This document shows positions 41,765 through 50,935 of a stretch of 64,000 nucleotides of DNA, in pieces; position 1 is the first letter of the stretch, and each line of letters starts with the position of its first letter. Source of the stretch: Kordiimonas sp. SCSIO 12603 (GTDB lineage Bacteria; Pseudomonadota; Alphaproteobacteria; Sphingomonadales; Kordiimonadaceae); contig NZ_CP073748.1 in assembly GCF_024398035.1 (NCBI RefSeq), forward strand, positions 673,501 through 737,500. The letters run 5' to 3'. A model generated the notes under the pieces. That model saw only the letters and a program-made list of their open reading frames with translations. It was not told where the DNA came from and ran no database searches. The translations under genes and the position numbers were made by a program.

Positions 41765-41790
41765 CCACTCCAGTGGAAGTGGCTATCTTT
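41755..41790. terminator. Bidirectional intrinsic terminator between RES gene and aminopeptidase P gene
   Basis: ATAGCCACT (41761-41769) pairs with AGTGGCTAT (41778-41786) around an eight-base loop. Six A's precede it (a T-run for minus-strand transcripts), and CTTT follows on the plus strand. The RES stop codon lies inside the stem. Confidence 0.75.
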
Positions 41791-41811
41791 GGAAGTTCTT
41801 GTTAGCGTTAC

Positions 41812-43605
41812 TTAGCGCTCAATCGGTGCGCAAGCTTTTTCAAGCCAAACTCTGGTTTCTGCATCTACAAGGCTGTTCAGTTTTTCCCAAACATCCGCGT
41901 GATACGCATTCAGCCAGTTAAGTTCAATATCATCAAGAAGGTTTGCATCCACAAGGCGGCGTTCAATTGGTGCCCATGTAAGGTTTTCAAAACCAAACAT
42001 ACGGCGCTGTGGGTCCCCGCCAAGGTCCATTTCCTTTACAAGAACAAGGTTTTCAATACGAATACCGTATTCACCTTCTTTATAGTACCCCGGTTCGTTT
42101 GAAAGGATCATGCCTGCCTGAAGTGGAACTGGTGAACCAAATTTGGCAATACGCTGTGGGCCTTCATGTACCGCCAGGAATGATCCAACACCGTGACCTG
42201 TGCCGTGGTCATAATCAAGGCCAGCTTCCCAAAGCGGGCGGCGTGCGATGCTGTCCAGCATCATGCCTGCTGTGCCTTCAGGGAAACGGGTTAGTGTTAG
42301 CCCGATGTGGCCTTTGAGAACGCGGGTGAAACGGTCTTTCATTTCGTCTGTTGGTGTACCAACGATAACGGTACGGGTAATGTCTGTTGTGCCGTCCAGA
42401 TATTGTCCTCCGCTATCCACAAGATAAATGCTGTTCATCTCAAGTTTGCGATTGGTTTCTTCTGATACTCTATAGTGGCAAAGAGCGCCGTTCGGGCCTG
42501 CACCCGAGATGGTATCAAAACTGCTGTCTTTCAGCATGTCGCGGCGTTGGCGGAATTCCCAAAGTTTGTCTACTGCGCTGAGCTCGTCGACAGTACCTTT
42601 TGGTGCTTCACCTTCAAGCCAGCAAAGGAATTCAGCGATAGCAGCGCCATCGCGAATGTGCGCATCGCGGGAGCCTTGTGCTTCTGTTGCGTTCTTAACC
42701 GCTTTTGGCAGGATACATGGATCTTGTCCCTCAACCAGCTTTGCACCGCTCGCTTTTAGAGTTGAGAAAACTTTGGCATTGTTACTTGCGCGGTCAACCA
42801 ACACTGTTTTGCCTTCTGAACCCAGCTTTTCAAGCTCGCCATAAAAGGCAGTGCGCGGTTCAATGCGTACATTGTTGCCAAGGAACTGCTTCAAGTTGCT
42901 GTCGACTTTGCGTTCATCCACAAACAGAGTAGCCAGCTCATTCTTTTCCATGATCGCGAAAGCATGTGGTACTGGTGTGTTCAACACGTCTTTACTGCGA
43001 ATGTTAAAGGCCCATGCAACGCTATCCAGCATGGTGATAACCGCGGCGTCAGTACCTTTTTTTGCAAGTTCAGCAGCTACATCAACACGTTTTTCTGATG
43101 CAGTTTTACCCGTGTATTCTGTATCGTGGCCGTAAACCAGTTCAAGGGATGGGTCTGGTTGATCTTCCCAAACACTGTCGATTGGGTTTGTATCAACCGC
43201 TACAAGCTCAACACCTGTGCCGTCTAGCGCCGCGCGAGCATCTTCTTCCCAGGCTACGGTTGCCAACTCAGGGTCATATCCAATGCGGTCACCAGCTTTG
43301 GAGTTATCCTTCACCCAGCTAAGCAGAGGGTACTGTTCGAAGTGGTGATGTTCCATGTGCGCAGTATCAACCTCTGCAGCAACCTGAATGGTGTAGCGAC
43401 CATCAATGAAAACAGCTGCTTTTTCAGCCAGAACAACGCCGTTACCAGCAGAGCCCGTGAAGCCTGAAACCCATGCAAGGCGCTGGGCATAATTTCCTAC
43501 GTATTCGCTCATATGCTCATCAGTGAGCGGTACGATAAAACCGGCAAGGTCGCGATTCTTGAGTTCGGCGCGTAGTGCAGCCAGATGTTGCGGATTTGTG
43601 GTCAT
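41812..43605 (-). CDS. Aminopeptidase P family (M24B) peptidase
   Basis: A 597-residue cytosolic peptidase of the long, eukaryote-like aminopeptidase P group, removing N-terminal residues before proline. Two creatinase-like N-terminal domains precede the pita-bread catalytic domain. Metal ligands are seen in LVDSGGQYLDGTTDITRTVI (two Asp), GTGHGVGSFLAVHEGPQRIA (His), SNEPGYYKEGEYGIRIENLV (two Glu). GAGGGGG precedes the ATG. It is divergent from oligopeptidase B with 183 bases between the starts. Confidence 0.95.
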   Translation of the reverse strand: MTTNPQHLAALRAELKNRDLAGFIVPLTDEHMSEYVGNYAQRLAWVSGFTGSAGNGVVLAEKAAVFIDGRYTIQVAAEVDTAHMEHHHFEQYPLLSWVKDNSKAGDRIGYDPELATVAWEEDARAALDGTGVELVAVDTNPIDSVWEDQPDPSLELVYGHDTEYTGKTASEKRVDVAAELAKKGTDAAVITMLDSVAWAFNIRSKDVLNTPVPHAFAIMEKNELATLFVDERKVDSNLKQFLGNNVRIEPRTAFYGELEKLGSEGKTVLVDRASNNAKVFSTLKASGAKLVEGQDPCILPKAVKNATEAQGSRDAHIRDGAAIAEFLCWLEGEAPKGTVDELSAVDKLWEFRQRRDMLKDSSFDTISGAGPNGALCHYRVSEETNRKLEMNSIYLVDSGGQYLDGTTDITRTVIVGTPTDEMKDRFTRVLKGHIGLTLTRFPEGTAGMMLDSIARRPLWEAGLDYDHGTGHGVGSFLAVHEGPQRIAKFGSPVPLQAGMILSNEPGYYKEGEYGIRIENLVLVKEMDLGGDPQRRMFGFENLTWAPIERRLVDANLLDDIELNWLNAYHADVWEKLNSLVDAETRVWLEKACAPIER

Positions 43606-43788
43606 AATATATGCCCCCTCACTTATTATTTTACGTTGGCCAGCCCTGACCCTTTTAGCCTACTTGGCAGCGAATGCAGATATTTGCAAGCGCTATCCCT
43701 TAGGCGGTGTGTAAGATTCTTCAAGTCTTTACACATTTGCATATGAGGCTTACCAGTAAGACAGTTTTTTACTCGGGAAAAGAAACAT

Positions 43789-45873
43789 ATGCTTAAAGCA
43801 CCAGAAAGCCTAGCTGCACCAGCTGCTGCAACAAAACCTTATTCAGCTACTCATCACGGCAAAAGTTTTGATGATCCATACTTCTGGCTCAAGGACCCAG
43901 GATACCCTGAGGTGAAAGACGAAGAGATTTTAGGCTATCTGAAAGAAGAAAACGCATATTTTGAACAGGTAATGGAGCCTGAAAAAGCGCTTACAGATAA
44001 ACTGTTTGAAGAAATTAAAGGTCGCATCAAAGAAGACGATGTTGGCGTGCCGTGGCAGGAAGGTAAGTATGATTACCGCTGGGCGTTTGCTGAAGGCACC
44101 CAGTACCGTATCTGGTACTACCGCCCACGAACGGAGAACCCTTTTGAAGGTGAAGGCTGGCAGGTGCTGCTGGATGAAAATGCCGAAGCGGAAGGTAAGG
44201 AGTTTTATAAACTTGGATCGCTGGCTGTTAGCCCGGACGGCAAATATCTAGCCTATAGTGCAGATGATAATGGGTCAGAGCGTTTTACAGCTAAGGTGCG
44301 TAATCTGGAGACTGGTGAAGATCTAGGTGATTCTATTGAAGAGACATCCGGTGAGATCGTTTGGGATAGCGCATCTACAAGTTTTGCCTATGTGAAAGTC
44401 TCTGCTGAATGGCGGCCATATCTAGTGAACCGGCACACGCTTGGTGCTGCGGAAGATCAAAAGATTTTTGAAGAAGAAAACACCAGTTTCTTCGTGCATA
44501 TCCGCGCTACATCATCTGATCAGTATCTGATTATTCGGTCCGCTGATCATGTAACTGCTGAAAATCATATGGTGCCACTTGATGATCTTTCGAAAGTGCC
44601 AGAATGCTTTGCTGCGCGCCGCGATGGGCATGATTATTATGTGGATCATGGCGGGCAGGCGCTTTATGTGCGCTCGAACAAAGGCCATAGAAATTTCTGT
44701 GTGTATGAAGTGCAGGCTGGTGGTATCTCTGAAGATCACTGGATACCAGTGATTGAAGGCAGTGATACTCGTTACCTTCACGGTATGCAGGTGTTTGATG
44801 GCTTCCTCGCGCTCCAGGATAGGCTGGATGGCCTTGATCAGATATATATCTGGCGCGGTGGTAAAGGTTCTTACGTGGAATTTCCTGAGCCAGTATATGA
44901 GGTAGGTCTTGGTGGCAATGCGGAAGCTGCCCAAAAGTTTGTACGCCTTGCTTATAGCAGCATGACCACACCTCCAACGGTGTATGATTGGGATATAGAA
45001 ACCGGTGCCCTTACCGTTCGGAAAGAACAGGAAATCCCAAGCGGTTACACCAAGGAAAACTATGCCTCTGAACGCAAGATGATCACCGCGCGGGATGGTA
45101 CTCAAATCCCGGTAAGTATTGTGTATCATAAAGATTGGAAAAAGGGGTCAGGCGCTCCGCTTCACCTATATGGGTACGGGGCTTACGGCCTTGGTATGAG
45201 CCCATCTTTCTCAAGTGCGCGTCTCTCGCTTTTGGACCGTGGTTTTGCCTATGCTATTGCCCATATTCGTGGTGGGGATGAGCTTGGCTATGGTTGGTAT
45301 GAAGCGGGCAAACTGGAACGCCGCACTAACACATTTAATGATTTTGTCGATGTAGCACGTGCTTTGACAGATGAAGGTTATTGCGCAGAAGGTGGTATCA
45401 GCATTTCCGGCGGTAGTGCAGGTGGTGAGCTTATGGGAGCTGTTGTTAACCAAGCGCCTGAGCTATTTGCAGGCTGTGTGATGCATGTACCATTTGTTGA
45501 TGTGCTTAACACCATGCTTGATGCGGACCTGCCGCTTACACCTATCGAGTGGCCAGAATGGGGGAACCCAATCGAAAGCGCTGAGGCATATGATACAATC
45601 GCGGACTACTGCCCTTATTCAAATGTTGAAGCAAAAGATTACCCGCCAATGATGGTGACAGGTGGTTTGAATGACCCGCGTGTCACATATTGGGAACCGG
45701 CGAAATGGACTGCTAAAATGCGCGCCACTAAAACGGATGACAATCTTTTGGTGATGAAAATCAACATGGGTGCCGGGCATGGCGGTAAGTCAGGCCGGTT
45801 TGAGCGTCTTTGGGAAGTGGCCGAGGAATATACCTTCGTTTTGAAGGCTTTCGGGCTTAATAAAGAAAAATAA
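43789..45873 (+). CDS. ptrB: Oligopeptidase B (S9A)
   Basis: A 694-residue serine peptidase that cleaves short peptides after basic residues. The N-terminal beta-propeller filter (DPYFWLKDPGYPEVKDEEIL start) is followed by an alpha/beta-hydrolase domain with Ser543 in SGGSAGG, an Asp in NDPRVTYWEPAKW and a His in MGAGHGGKSGRFE. GGGAAAAG precedes the ATG. With the divergent aminopeptidase P and the downstream transporter/peptidase genes it suggests active peptide catabolism. Confidence 0.94.
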   Translation: MLKAPESLAAPAAATKPYSATHHGKSFDDPYFWLKDPGYPEVKDEEILGYLKEENAYFEQVMEPEKALTDKLFEEIKGRIKEDDVGVPWQEGKYDYRWAFAEGTQYRIWYYRPRTENPFEGEGWQVLLDENAEAEGKEFYKLGSLAVSPDGKYLAYSADDNGSERFTAKVRNLETGEDLGDSIEETSGEIVWDSASTSFAYVKVSAEWRPYLVNRHTLGAAEDQKIFEEENTSFFVHIRATSSDQYLIIRSADHVTAENHMVPLDDLSKVPECFAARRDGHDYYVDHGGQALYVRSNKGHRNFCVYEVQAGGISEDHWIPVIEGSDTRYLHGMQVFDGFLALQDRLDGLDQIYIWRGGKGSYVEFPEPVYEVGLGGNAEAAQKFVRLAYSSMTTPPTVYDWDIETGALTVRKEQEIPSGYTKENYASERKMITARDGTQIPVSIVYHKDWKKGSGAPLHLYGYGAYGLGMSPSFSSARLSLLDRGFAYAIAHIRGGDELGYGWYEAGKLERRTNTFNDFVDVARALTDEGYCAEGGISISGGSAGGELMGAVVNQAPELFAGCVMHVPFVDVLNTMLDADLPLTPIEWPEWGNPIESAEAYDTIADYCPYSNVEAKDYPPMMVTGGLNDPRVTYWEPAKWTAKMRATKTDDNLLVMKINMGAGHGGKSGRFERLWEVAEEYTFVLKAFGLNKEK

Positions 45874-45892
45874 CCGAACGATCGTTAAATAT

Positions 45893-45915
45893 TGGGGCGC
45901 TACTGTGACGCCCCA
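45893..45915. terminator. Terminator-like hairpin after oligopeptidase B
   Basis: TGGGGCG (45893-45899) and CGCCCCA (45909-45915) form a GC-rich seven-pair stem with a nine-base loop, followed by TATTCTTT. It lies between two convergent genes and may stop both. Confidence 0.6.
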
Positions 45916-45921
45916 TATTCT

Positions 45922-46365
45922 TTAAGCTGAGGTGTTCAGTTCACGGATATGATCAAGTGATGCTTCCATCCCGCTTAAGTCATAGCCTGCTGTAGAACCA
46001 TTAGCGATAATCTCTTCGTTAGCTAATTCGTTTGTAAGTGCAGAAGCCAGCGCCCAGATATTGCAGGAGCGTGTTCCTGTGCGGCAGAAAGCTAATATTT
46101 TCTCGTTTCTTTTTAGCTCATAGTTCATCTGCATAACTTTGTTGAGGGTAAGGTCTGTGCCCGCAAAAGGAATATGTAACCACTTTATACCAGCTTCGTT
46201 TGCGTAAGCTTCTAGGTCAGCATTTGTAGGCTGGCCAAGTTCTTCGCCATCCGGGCGGTTATTGATAAGCAGAGTGAAGCCTTGTTCTTTTGCTGCATCA
46301 ATATCAGCCGTTGTGATTTGCGGTGATACCGAAACGGTATTTGTTACTTGCCTGAAATCTGTCAC
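45922..46365 (-). CDS. TIGR01244 family sulfur transferase/phosphatase-like protein
   Basis: A 147-residue protein of the DUF442/Blh N-terminal family. The active loop is FCRTGTRSCNIW, with Cys94 and Arg99, intermediate between rhodanese and protein-phosphatase loops. The strand INNRPDGEELGQPTNADLEA is typical of the family. Members are often fused to or near persulfide dioxygenases; none is adjacent here. A TTG at 46371 is in frame, but GTG at 46365 has GGAG eight bases upstream and is preferred. Confidence 0.85.
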   Translation of the reverse strand: MTDFRQVTNTVSVSPQITTADIDAAKEQGFTLLINNRPDGEELGQPTNADLEAYANEAGIKWLHIPFAGTDLTLNKVMQMNYELKRNEKILAFCRTGTRSCNIWALASALTNELANEEIIANGSTAGYDLSGMEASLDHIRELNTSA

Positions 46366-46380
46366 TCTCAACTCTCCATC

Positions 46381-47010
46381 TTAAAATGGCGCATTAGAAT
46401 AATAATGCCATGATAATAGCGCCATCACACTGCGGTATGGTTTCCAGCGTTCGCCGAGCTTTTCAGCTTCTTTTTCCGTAGGGCGCTCTTCCAAGCCAAC
46501 AATACGGCCAATACCCACCCGAACTGCAAGGTCACCAACAGGCCATATATCTGTACGGCCCAACGAGAACATAAGATACATATGTGCAGACCAAACGCCT
46601 AAACCTTTTACTGATGTAATGGCCTTGATTGCTTCTTCGTCGTCCATGTGTGGCAAAGCTGCTATATCAAGCACGCCGGATTCAATAGTTTCGCAAAGTG
46701 AACGTAGATATTTAATCTTCTGCCTCGATACGCCTGCTTCCCGCAAGGCTTCATCGGACTGTGCGGCATAAGCGCTGGCGTCAGCATCTTCACCGACGAG
46801 CGCCTGGACGCGCGCCCAAATAGAAGCAGCTGCTTTCACGGAAAGCTGTTGGCCCATGATAACTCTTACAAAAGTATTCAAACCTTGAGGATTTACCCGT
46901 TCTCCCGGATAATCTACCAGTTCAATCGCTGCTTTCACGTTACTATCTGTTTCCGCAAGCTTATCTAGCTGAGCTTTAATATCCTCAGGGCCTAGGCCAA
47001 AATTCTGCAT
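46381..47010 (-). CDS. AlkA-like DNA-3-methyladenine glycosylase
   Basis: A 209-residue HhH-GPD glycosylase that removes alkylated purines from DNA. The helix-hairpin-helix and catalytic segment reads ITSVKGLGVWSAHMYLMFSL, then IWPVGD with the catalytic Asp at 160. IMGQQLSVKAAASIW is the typical first helix. It lacks the N-terminal Ada and AlkA extra domains and so is the short form. The ATG overlaps the preceding small gene by one base. Confidence 0.92.
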   Translation of the reverse strand: MQNFGLGPEDIKAQLDKLAETDSNVKAAIELVDYPGERVNPQGLNTFVRVIMGQQLSVKAAASIWARVQALVGEDADASAYAAQSDEALREAGVSRQKIKYLRSLCETIESGVLDIAALPHMDDEEAIKAITSVKGLGVWSAHMYLMFSLGRTDIWPVGDLAVRVGIGRIVGLEERPTEKEAEKLGERWKPYRSVMALLSWHYYSNAPF

Positions 47011-47270
47011 TATGTCACCATATGTTCCAGAAAAACATTTTTCACAAGAGGCTGTGATTTCAATTGTTTCTGGATAGCACGAGCATTTCTTTCCGCCAAG
47101 CTTGGTACAATAACGGTTACAATCATACTGTCATGTTCCTGCCGTGTTGCAGAAACCTTGGCAGGTGTAATATCGCTCTGAGTGAAAGGGCTTAATGCCT
47201 GTTCAAGTGATGTTGGGCTGCTTGTAAGCAGGATATCAAAACGGTTTGTAAATTCAAACGGCGCGGTCAT
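47010..47270 (-). CDS. Small protein of unknown function upstream of the glycosylase
   Basis: An 86-residue protein without a recognised domain. The alternating pattern (FEFTNRFDILLTSSPTSLEQ, MIVTVIVPSLAERNARAIQK, LVKNVFLEHMVT) suggests a compact beta-alpha-beta fold of the ACT or ferredoxin-like type. Its stop overlaps the ATG of the AlkA-like gene (TAATG), so the two are translationally coupled. AGGAG lies about 11 bases before the ATG. Function unknown. Confidence 0.65.
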   Translation of the reverse strand: MTAPFEFTNRFDILLTSSPTSLEQALSPFTQSDITPAKVSATRQEHDSMIVTVIVPSLAERNARAIQKQLKSQPLVKNVFLEHMVT

Positions 47271-47426
47271 GGCGCGCTACTCCTATAAACGATGTATGTA
47301 AGGGTCGAACGATAGTGCCCCGGCTTCCAGTGGAAACCGGGCGGATCATTCGCTTACACATGCGTTTATATGCGCCAGTTCTTGTCATGGGCGGGACCAT
47401 AATATGGCGACACTACGGAATCAAGC

Positions 47427-49118
47427 CTAATAGGCGGAAAATTCTCCGGCCAGTCCCCATGCCACCATAATCAGGAACATGGCGAAAGCTGCAACGCTCA
47501 GTAACGCGAGGTGTAGAGGTACAAAAAGGATAGCTTTCCCTGCTGGTACCTTGTTTTGGCGGGTGAAGGATATAGCAAAGAGCGGTAAGGATAGAATAAG
47601 AGCCAAGCCCACATTCATGAAAAATCGCCATAGGTTGATAAGCCACGGCATCTGCCAGTCAAAAAGAACAGTTGGCCATACTGTATATTCAAGCACGATA
47701 GAAGCCGTGACCAGAAGTGTACCGACACTGCCAAATTGCCCCATCCTGCGCCATGGCTTTTCAAAGCTTGGCTTCACATAGAACAAACTGGAGAAGAGAA
47801 CGATGAGTACGAAAGGTACAGCGGTTATCACCATTGTTTTGTTACCAAGCGGTCCTACGTAGCGGTAAAACTTATCACCCATAAGCATGTAACCACCTTG
47901 TTTAAATGGGCTAAAAAGTACTCCTTCTCCCGAGGGCGAAGCGTAGGTGAAAGCTGCTGTGCGGTGATAAGTCATTTGCCTGATACCATCATCAATGATG
48001 ACAGTGCCGTCACCTCTGTCACTGAGGTCGAGTGTATCATCACGAATAAAGTTTATACGGTCCTTGAACCAGGCGGACGGCTTATCTGCTCTTACATATA
48101 GCCCGCTAAACCGTGCAGTTGAATAGAGCGCTTCCAACTCTTTTTGGCGACTGTCTGTCTCTACTGGCAGGAAGCTATTCTCAACTGTAGTGCTAATCGC
48201 GTTGAGATAAGCGTCTGTAGGGCATCCAATTTTAATGAAAGCAACATCCCCCGCTGGATAGGCCTGAAAGAAGATACCTTTCTCACAATCGGTTCCCGCA
48301 GGCTCAAGCCATAAGCGATTATTTGCCCGTTTTTGAACGCCTGCCAATGTGCGGGCATCTGACATAGGATGCATGCGCCAGCTATGGTGTTTGATCAAGA
48401 AATCATGAGTATAACGCTGTAAAAAAGGCGCCCCTTCTTTTGTACGGTTTCGGATAAGAACACGCACAATTTCGGCTATGGCTTGGCCGTTTGCCTTCAT
48501 GTCTAAAAGGTTTTGAAACGGCGATGGGGTAACTACTTCCGGCAATTTAATGCTTTCTATCGGCAGCCCGAGTGGGTTCAGGAGATGTGTATAAATTACC
48601 GTGTCGATTGAGGTGCCAGTAGAGCGTTCCAGTAGTTTAATTAACACCAGCCAACCGACAATATCATCATGAGCCATTTGGCCTGCGGTACGAAGTTCTT
48701 TGGCATAATAACGGAGAGGGCTGCTGCTGTTTTGGATAGGTACCGTAGCAAATCCTGCGGTTTCCGTTAAAAGGTGCTGAAGGGTTACCTGTACTTTGAA
48801 AGGGTTGTCTTCAAGTATTTCAGGTAGATGACGCGCGACAGGATCGTTGATATCGAGAAGGCCGGCCTCTGCAGCTCTAAGTGCTGTGAGGGCAAGAATG
48901 GTTTTCGCTGTTTTTCCTAAAGAGTAGTAGCGGTTTGCCGTTTCCTGGGTGAGGCCATATGTAAGCGGCCCATTGACAAAAAAACTGCTCTCTGAAACTA
49001 ATTGGTCGCGAAGGGATGCTTCAAGGTTTTGTGGAGGAATGGCGATAGATTGTGTTTGGGCGGCAGATGTGAACATCTGCATACACAATAATATTACCAG
49101 CAATATCCAACAGCGCAT
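47427..49118 (-). CDS. Beta-lactamase-like serine hydrolase with C-terminal membrane helices
   Basis: A 563-residue exported protein. The signal peptide (RCWILLVILLCMQMFTSAAQ) fixes the start at the ATG 49118; the longer frame upstream overlaps the divergent gene. The catalytic SxxK motif is SLGK at residues 66-69. The usual Y-x-N motif is not found; the aligned position reads AHDDIV (His150), so activity may be altered. The middle is a class C-like fold (LQHLLTETAGFATV, LLNPLGLP). Several membrane helices follow in the last 140 residues (VITAVPFVLIVLFSSLFYV; LWRFFMNVGLALILSLPLFA). A penicillin-binding-like or esterase role in the envelope is plausible. Confidence 0.78.
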   Translation of the reverse strand: MRCWILLVILLCMQMFTSAAQTQSIAIPPQNLEASLRDQLVSESSFFVNGPLTYGLTQETANRYYSLGKTAKTILALTALRAAEAGLLDINDPVARHLPEILEDNPFKVQVTLQHLLTETAGFATVPIQNSSSPLRYYAKELRTAGQMAHDDIVGWLVLIKLLERSTGTSIDTVIYTHLLNPLGLPIESIKLPEVVTPSPFQNLLDMKANGQAIAEIVRVLIRNRTKEGAPFLQRYTHDFLIKHHSWRMHPMSDARTLAGVQKRANNRLWLEPAGTDCEKGIFFQAYPAGDVAFIKIGCPTDAYLNAISTTVENSFLPVETDSRQKELEALYSTARFSGLYVRADKPSAWFKDRINFIRDDTLDLSDRGDGTVIIDDGIRQMTYHRTAAFTYASPSGEGVLFSPFKQGGYMLMGDKFYRYVGPLGNKTMVITAVPFVLIVLFSSLFYVKPSFEKPWRRMGQFGSVGTLLVTASIVLEYTVWPTVLFDWQMPWLINLWRFFMNVGLALILSLPLFAISFTRQNKVPAGKAILFVPLHLALLSVAAFAMFLIMVAWGLAGEFSAY

Positions 49119-49206
49119 GTTAGCAAGCCCATGAGTTTGAAAGTGATTTGTGGAATATAAACATATTCTGCACAGTAATGGCGAGGGGCCATTTCGGGGA
49201 AGTGAT

Positions 49207-49878
49207 ATGAAAGCAGAAAAATTTGTACCTCTTGAAGGCTTTGACGTGAAGGATGGGGAAACCATGACTGCGCGTTCCAAAGAGTTTTTCGAGATGATGA
49301 AAAACCGCCGCACGGTTCGGGAATACTCTGACAAGCCAGTCCCAAGGGAAGTAATTGAAAATGCGATCCTGACTGCGGGTCGGGCACCAAGCGGCGCTAA
49401 CAAGCAACCGTGGCATTTTGCTGCTATTTCAAGTGCTGAAGTGAAAACTGCTCTTCGCGAGGCTGCAGAAGAAGAAGAACGTGAATTTTATGGTGGCCGT
49501 GCATCTGATGAATGGCTCAAGGATCTGGAGCCGTTTGGAACGGATGCTAACAAGCCTTTCATTGAAACAGCGCCGTGGTTGATTGCTGTATTCCGTGAAA
49601 CCTATGGCTTGGATGAAGAAACAGGCGAGCGTTCAACCAATTATTATGTACATGAAAGTGTTGGTATCGCGTGTGGTTTCTTGCTTGCTGCCCTCCATAA
49701 TGCGGGTCTTGCAACACTGACACACACACCGTCCCCAATGGGTTTCCTGAGCAAGATTTGCGGCAGACCAAACAATGAAAAACCTATTATGCTAATTGTG
49801 GCTGGTTACCCTGAAGAAGGCGTTCAGGTGCCGAACATTGATAAGAAGAGCCTCGAAGAAATCTCTACCTGGATTTAG
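49207..49878 (+). CDS. Nitroreductase family protein
   Basis: A 223-residue FMN enzyme. The FMN-binding RRTVREYSDKPVPREVIENA and GRAPSGANKQPWHF at the N-terminal side, and VHESVGIACGFLLAALHNAG and LTHTPSPMGFLSKICGRPNN later, are typical of the iodotyrosine-deiodinase-like nitroreductase group. The frame starts at 49150, but the ATG at 49207 has GGGGAAG upstream. The substrate is unknown. It is convergent with MipA, four-base overlap. Confidence 0.9.
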   Translation: MKAEKFVPLEGFDVKDGETMTARSKEFFEMMKNRRTVREYSDKPVPREVIENAILTAGRAPSGANKQPWHFAAISSAEVKTALREAAEEEEREFYGGRASDEWLKDLEPFGTDANKPFIETAPWLIAVFRETYGLDEETGERSTNYYVHESVGIACGFLLAALHNAGLATLTHTPSPMGFLSKICGRPNNEKPIMLIVAGYPEEGVQVPNIDKKSLEEISTWI

Positions 49879-50720
49879 AAGCTGAATACTAGGCCTGTAC
49901 CAACGATAAACTGGTTGCTGGAACCTGCATCAGCAACCAGCGGGCTATCTGAGGCACTCCCTACAATCTTGCCGTATGATACAAGGCCAACAAGGCGGGT
50001 GCTTTTGTTGACAGTATAAGAACCAATTAAGTTGGTAGTGACATCATAAATACCAGATGAAGCCTGATACGTATCAAAGCCTTTTACGGAATTCTGAGCT
50101 TGCTGTTCTGTAATGCCAAATTGTGTCATGGCAGTTTGGTCATCTTGCCAGCGAACGCGCGCACTTAAAAGCGCAACGAAATTTTCTGATTTATAGATAC
50201 CATGTCCGGCGGTTACCTGGATGTTACTTTTGATGCCAGACCCCAAACCGTGGCGGTATTCGGCTGTCAGGAAGCCAGATTTATATTTCGCCCTTACATA
50301 ACCACCTACTTCAAATGTAGTGTTAATATCGCCAAGGCCTTCAAGGAATGCGTTGGATTCTTCCGCACGGCCAAACCTTAGGTTCAAAAGGGGGCCAGCT
50401 TCAAAATGCTTGGTACGGATCGGGCTGAAAGTTAGTTTGCTACCAGATAGGCGCCAGCTATCTTTATAGCGAATATCAAGAAGTGGTACGGCTCTTAGTG
50501 CATAGTTGTCTGAACCAATATAATCAGGGGTGAAGCCCACACCGAAACCGATTTTCGCATTGACATTATCCAGACCAAGTTCATCTGGCCACAGCAGGTC
50601 AACACCCTGCTGCAGCAGGTCAACAGCACCGCCCAAAACCTCGCTAACATTAAAATCATCAGCAGTGGATGGGGTACTTGCCAGTGTAATAAAGCTTAAA
50701 GCAGTGAGAGTTTTTTTCAT
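49875..50720 (-). CDS. MipA/OmpV family outer membrane protein
   Basis: A 281-residue beta-barrel protein. The signal peptide (KKTLTALSFITLASTPSTA) starts at the ATG 50720, which has AGGA upstream; the frame continues nine codons further. Family features are AKIGFGVGFTPDYIGSDNYA, AVPLLDIRYKDSWRL and the last strands ending VGTGLVFSF, with C-terminal phenylalanine. Members form scaffolds or pores in the outer membrane. Its 3' end overlaps the nitroreductase gene by four bases. Confidence 0.9.
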   Translation of the reverse strand: MKKTLTALSFITLASTPSTADDFNVSEVLGGAVDLLQQGVDLLWPDELGLDNVNAKIGFGVGFTPDYIGSDNYALRAVPLLDIRYKDSWRLSGSKLTFSPIRTKHFEAGPLLNLRFGRAEESNAFLEGLGDINTTFEVGGYVRAKYKSGFLTAEYRHGLGSGIKSNIQVTAGHGIYKSENFVALLSARVRWQDDQTAMTQFGITEQQAQNSVKGFDTYQASSGIYDVTTNLIGSYTVNKSTRLVGLVSYGKIVGSASDSPLVADAGSSNQFIVGTGLVFSF

Positions 50721-50886
50721 TGCTGTTGTCCTGTATCTAGCGGGCAAAATGCTATCAATCCGATTAATAAGCCTGAATATTAAACTGCCTTAGAAAGGTA
50801 AATTTAAGGCAAATAGCGATAAAAATATGGCACTTTTTATTTGGCGCACAGATAATAACTGTACGCAGAATGTCAAGAGTTGCCGC

Positions 50887-50935
50887 GGCATATAGGCCGT
50901 TTTATTCAGATTCCGAATATAGCCTGTTTTATTCG
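50887..50935. repeat. Imperfect tandem duplication at the 3' end of the MATE gene
   Basis: About 21 bases are repeated with a 27-base period: GGCATATAGGCCGTTTTATT (from 50887) and CGAATATAGCCTGTTTTATT (from 50914). The second copy includes the MATE stop codon. A short duplication of the gene end is the simplest reading. Confidence 0.45.

Noticed and set aside
45877-45886. AACGATCGTT palindrome after oligopeptidase B
   Set aside because: Ten bases and next to a terminator; too short to claim as an operator.
47271-47426. tRNA-like segment with TTCGA on the minus strand
   Set aside because: The TTCGA is not flanked by a five-pair T stem, and no acceptor or anticodon arms can be formed. A CCCGG/CCGGG hairpin is present, but no cloverleaf.
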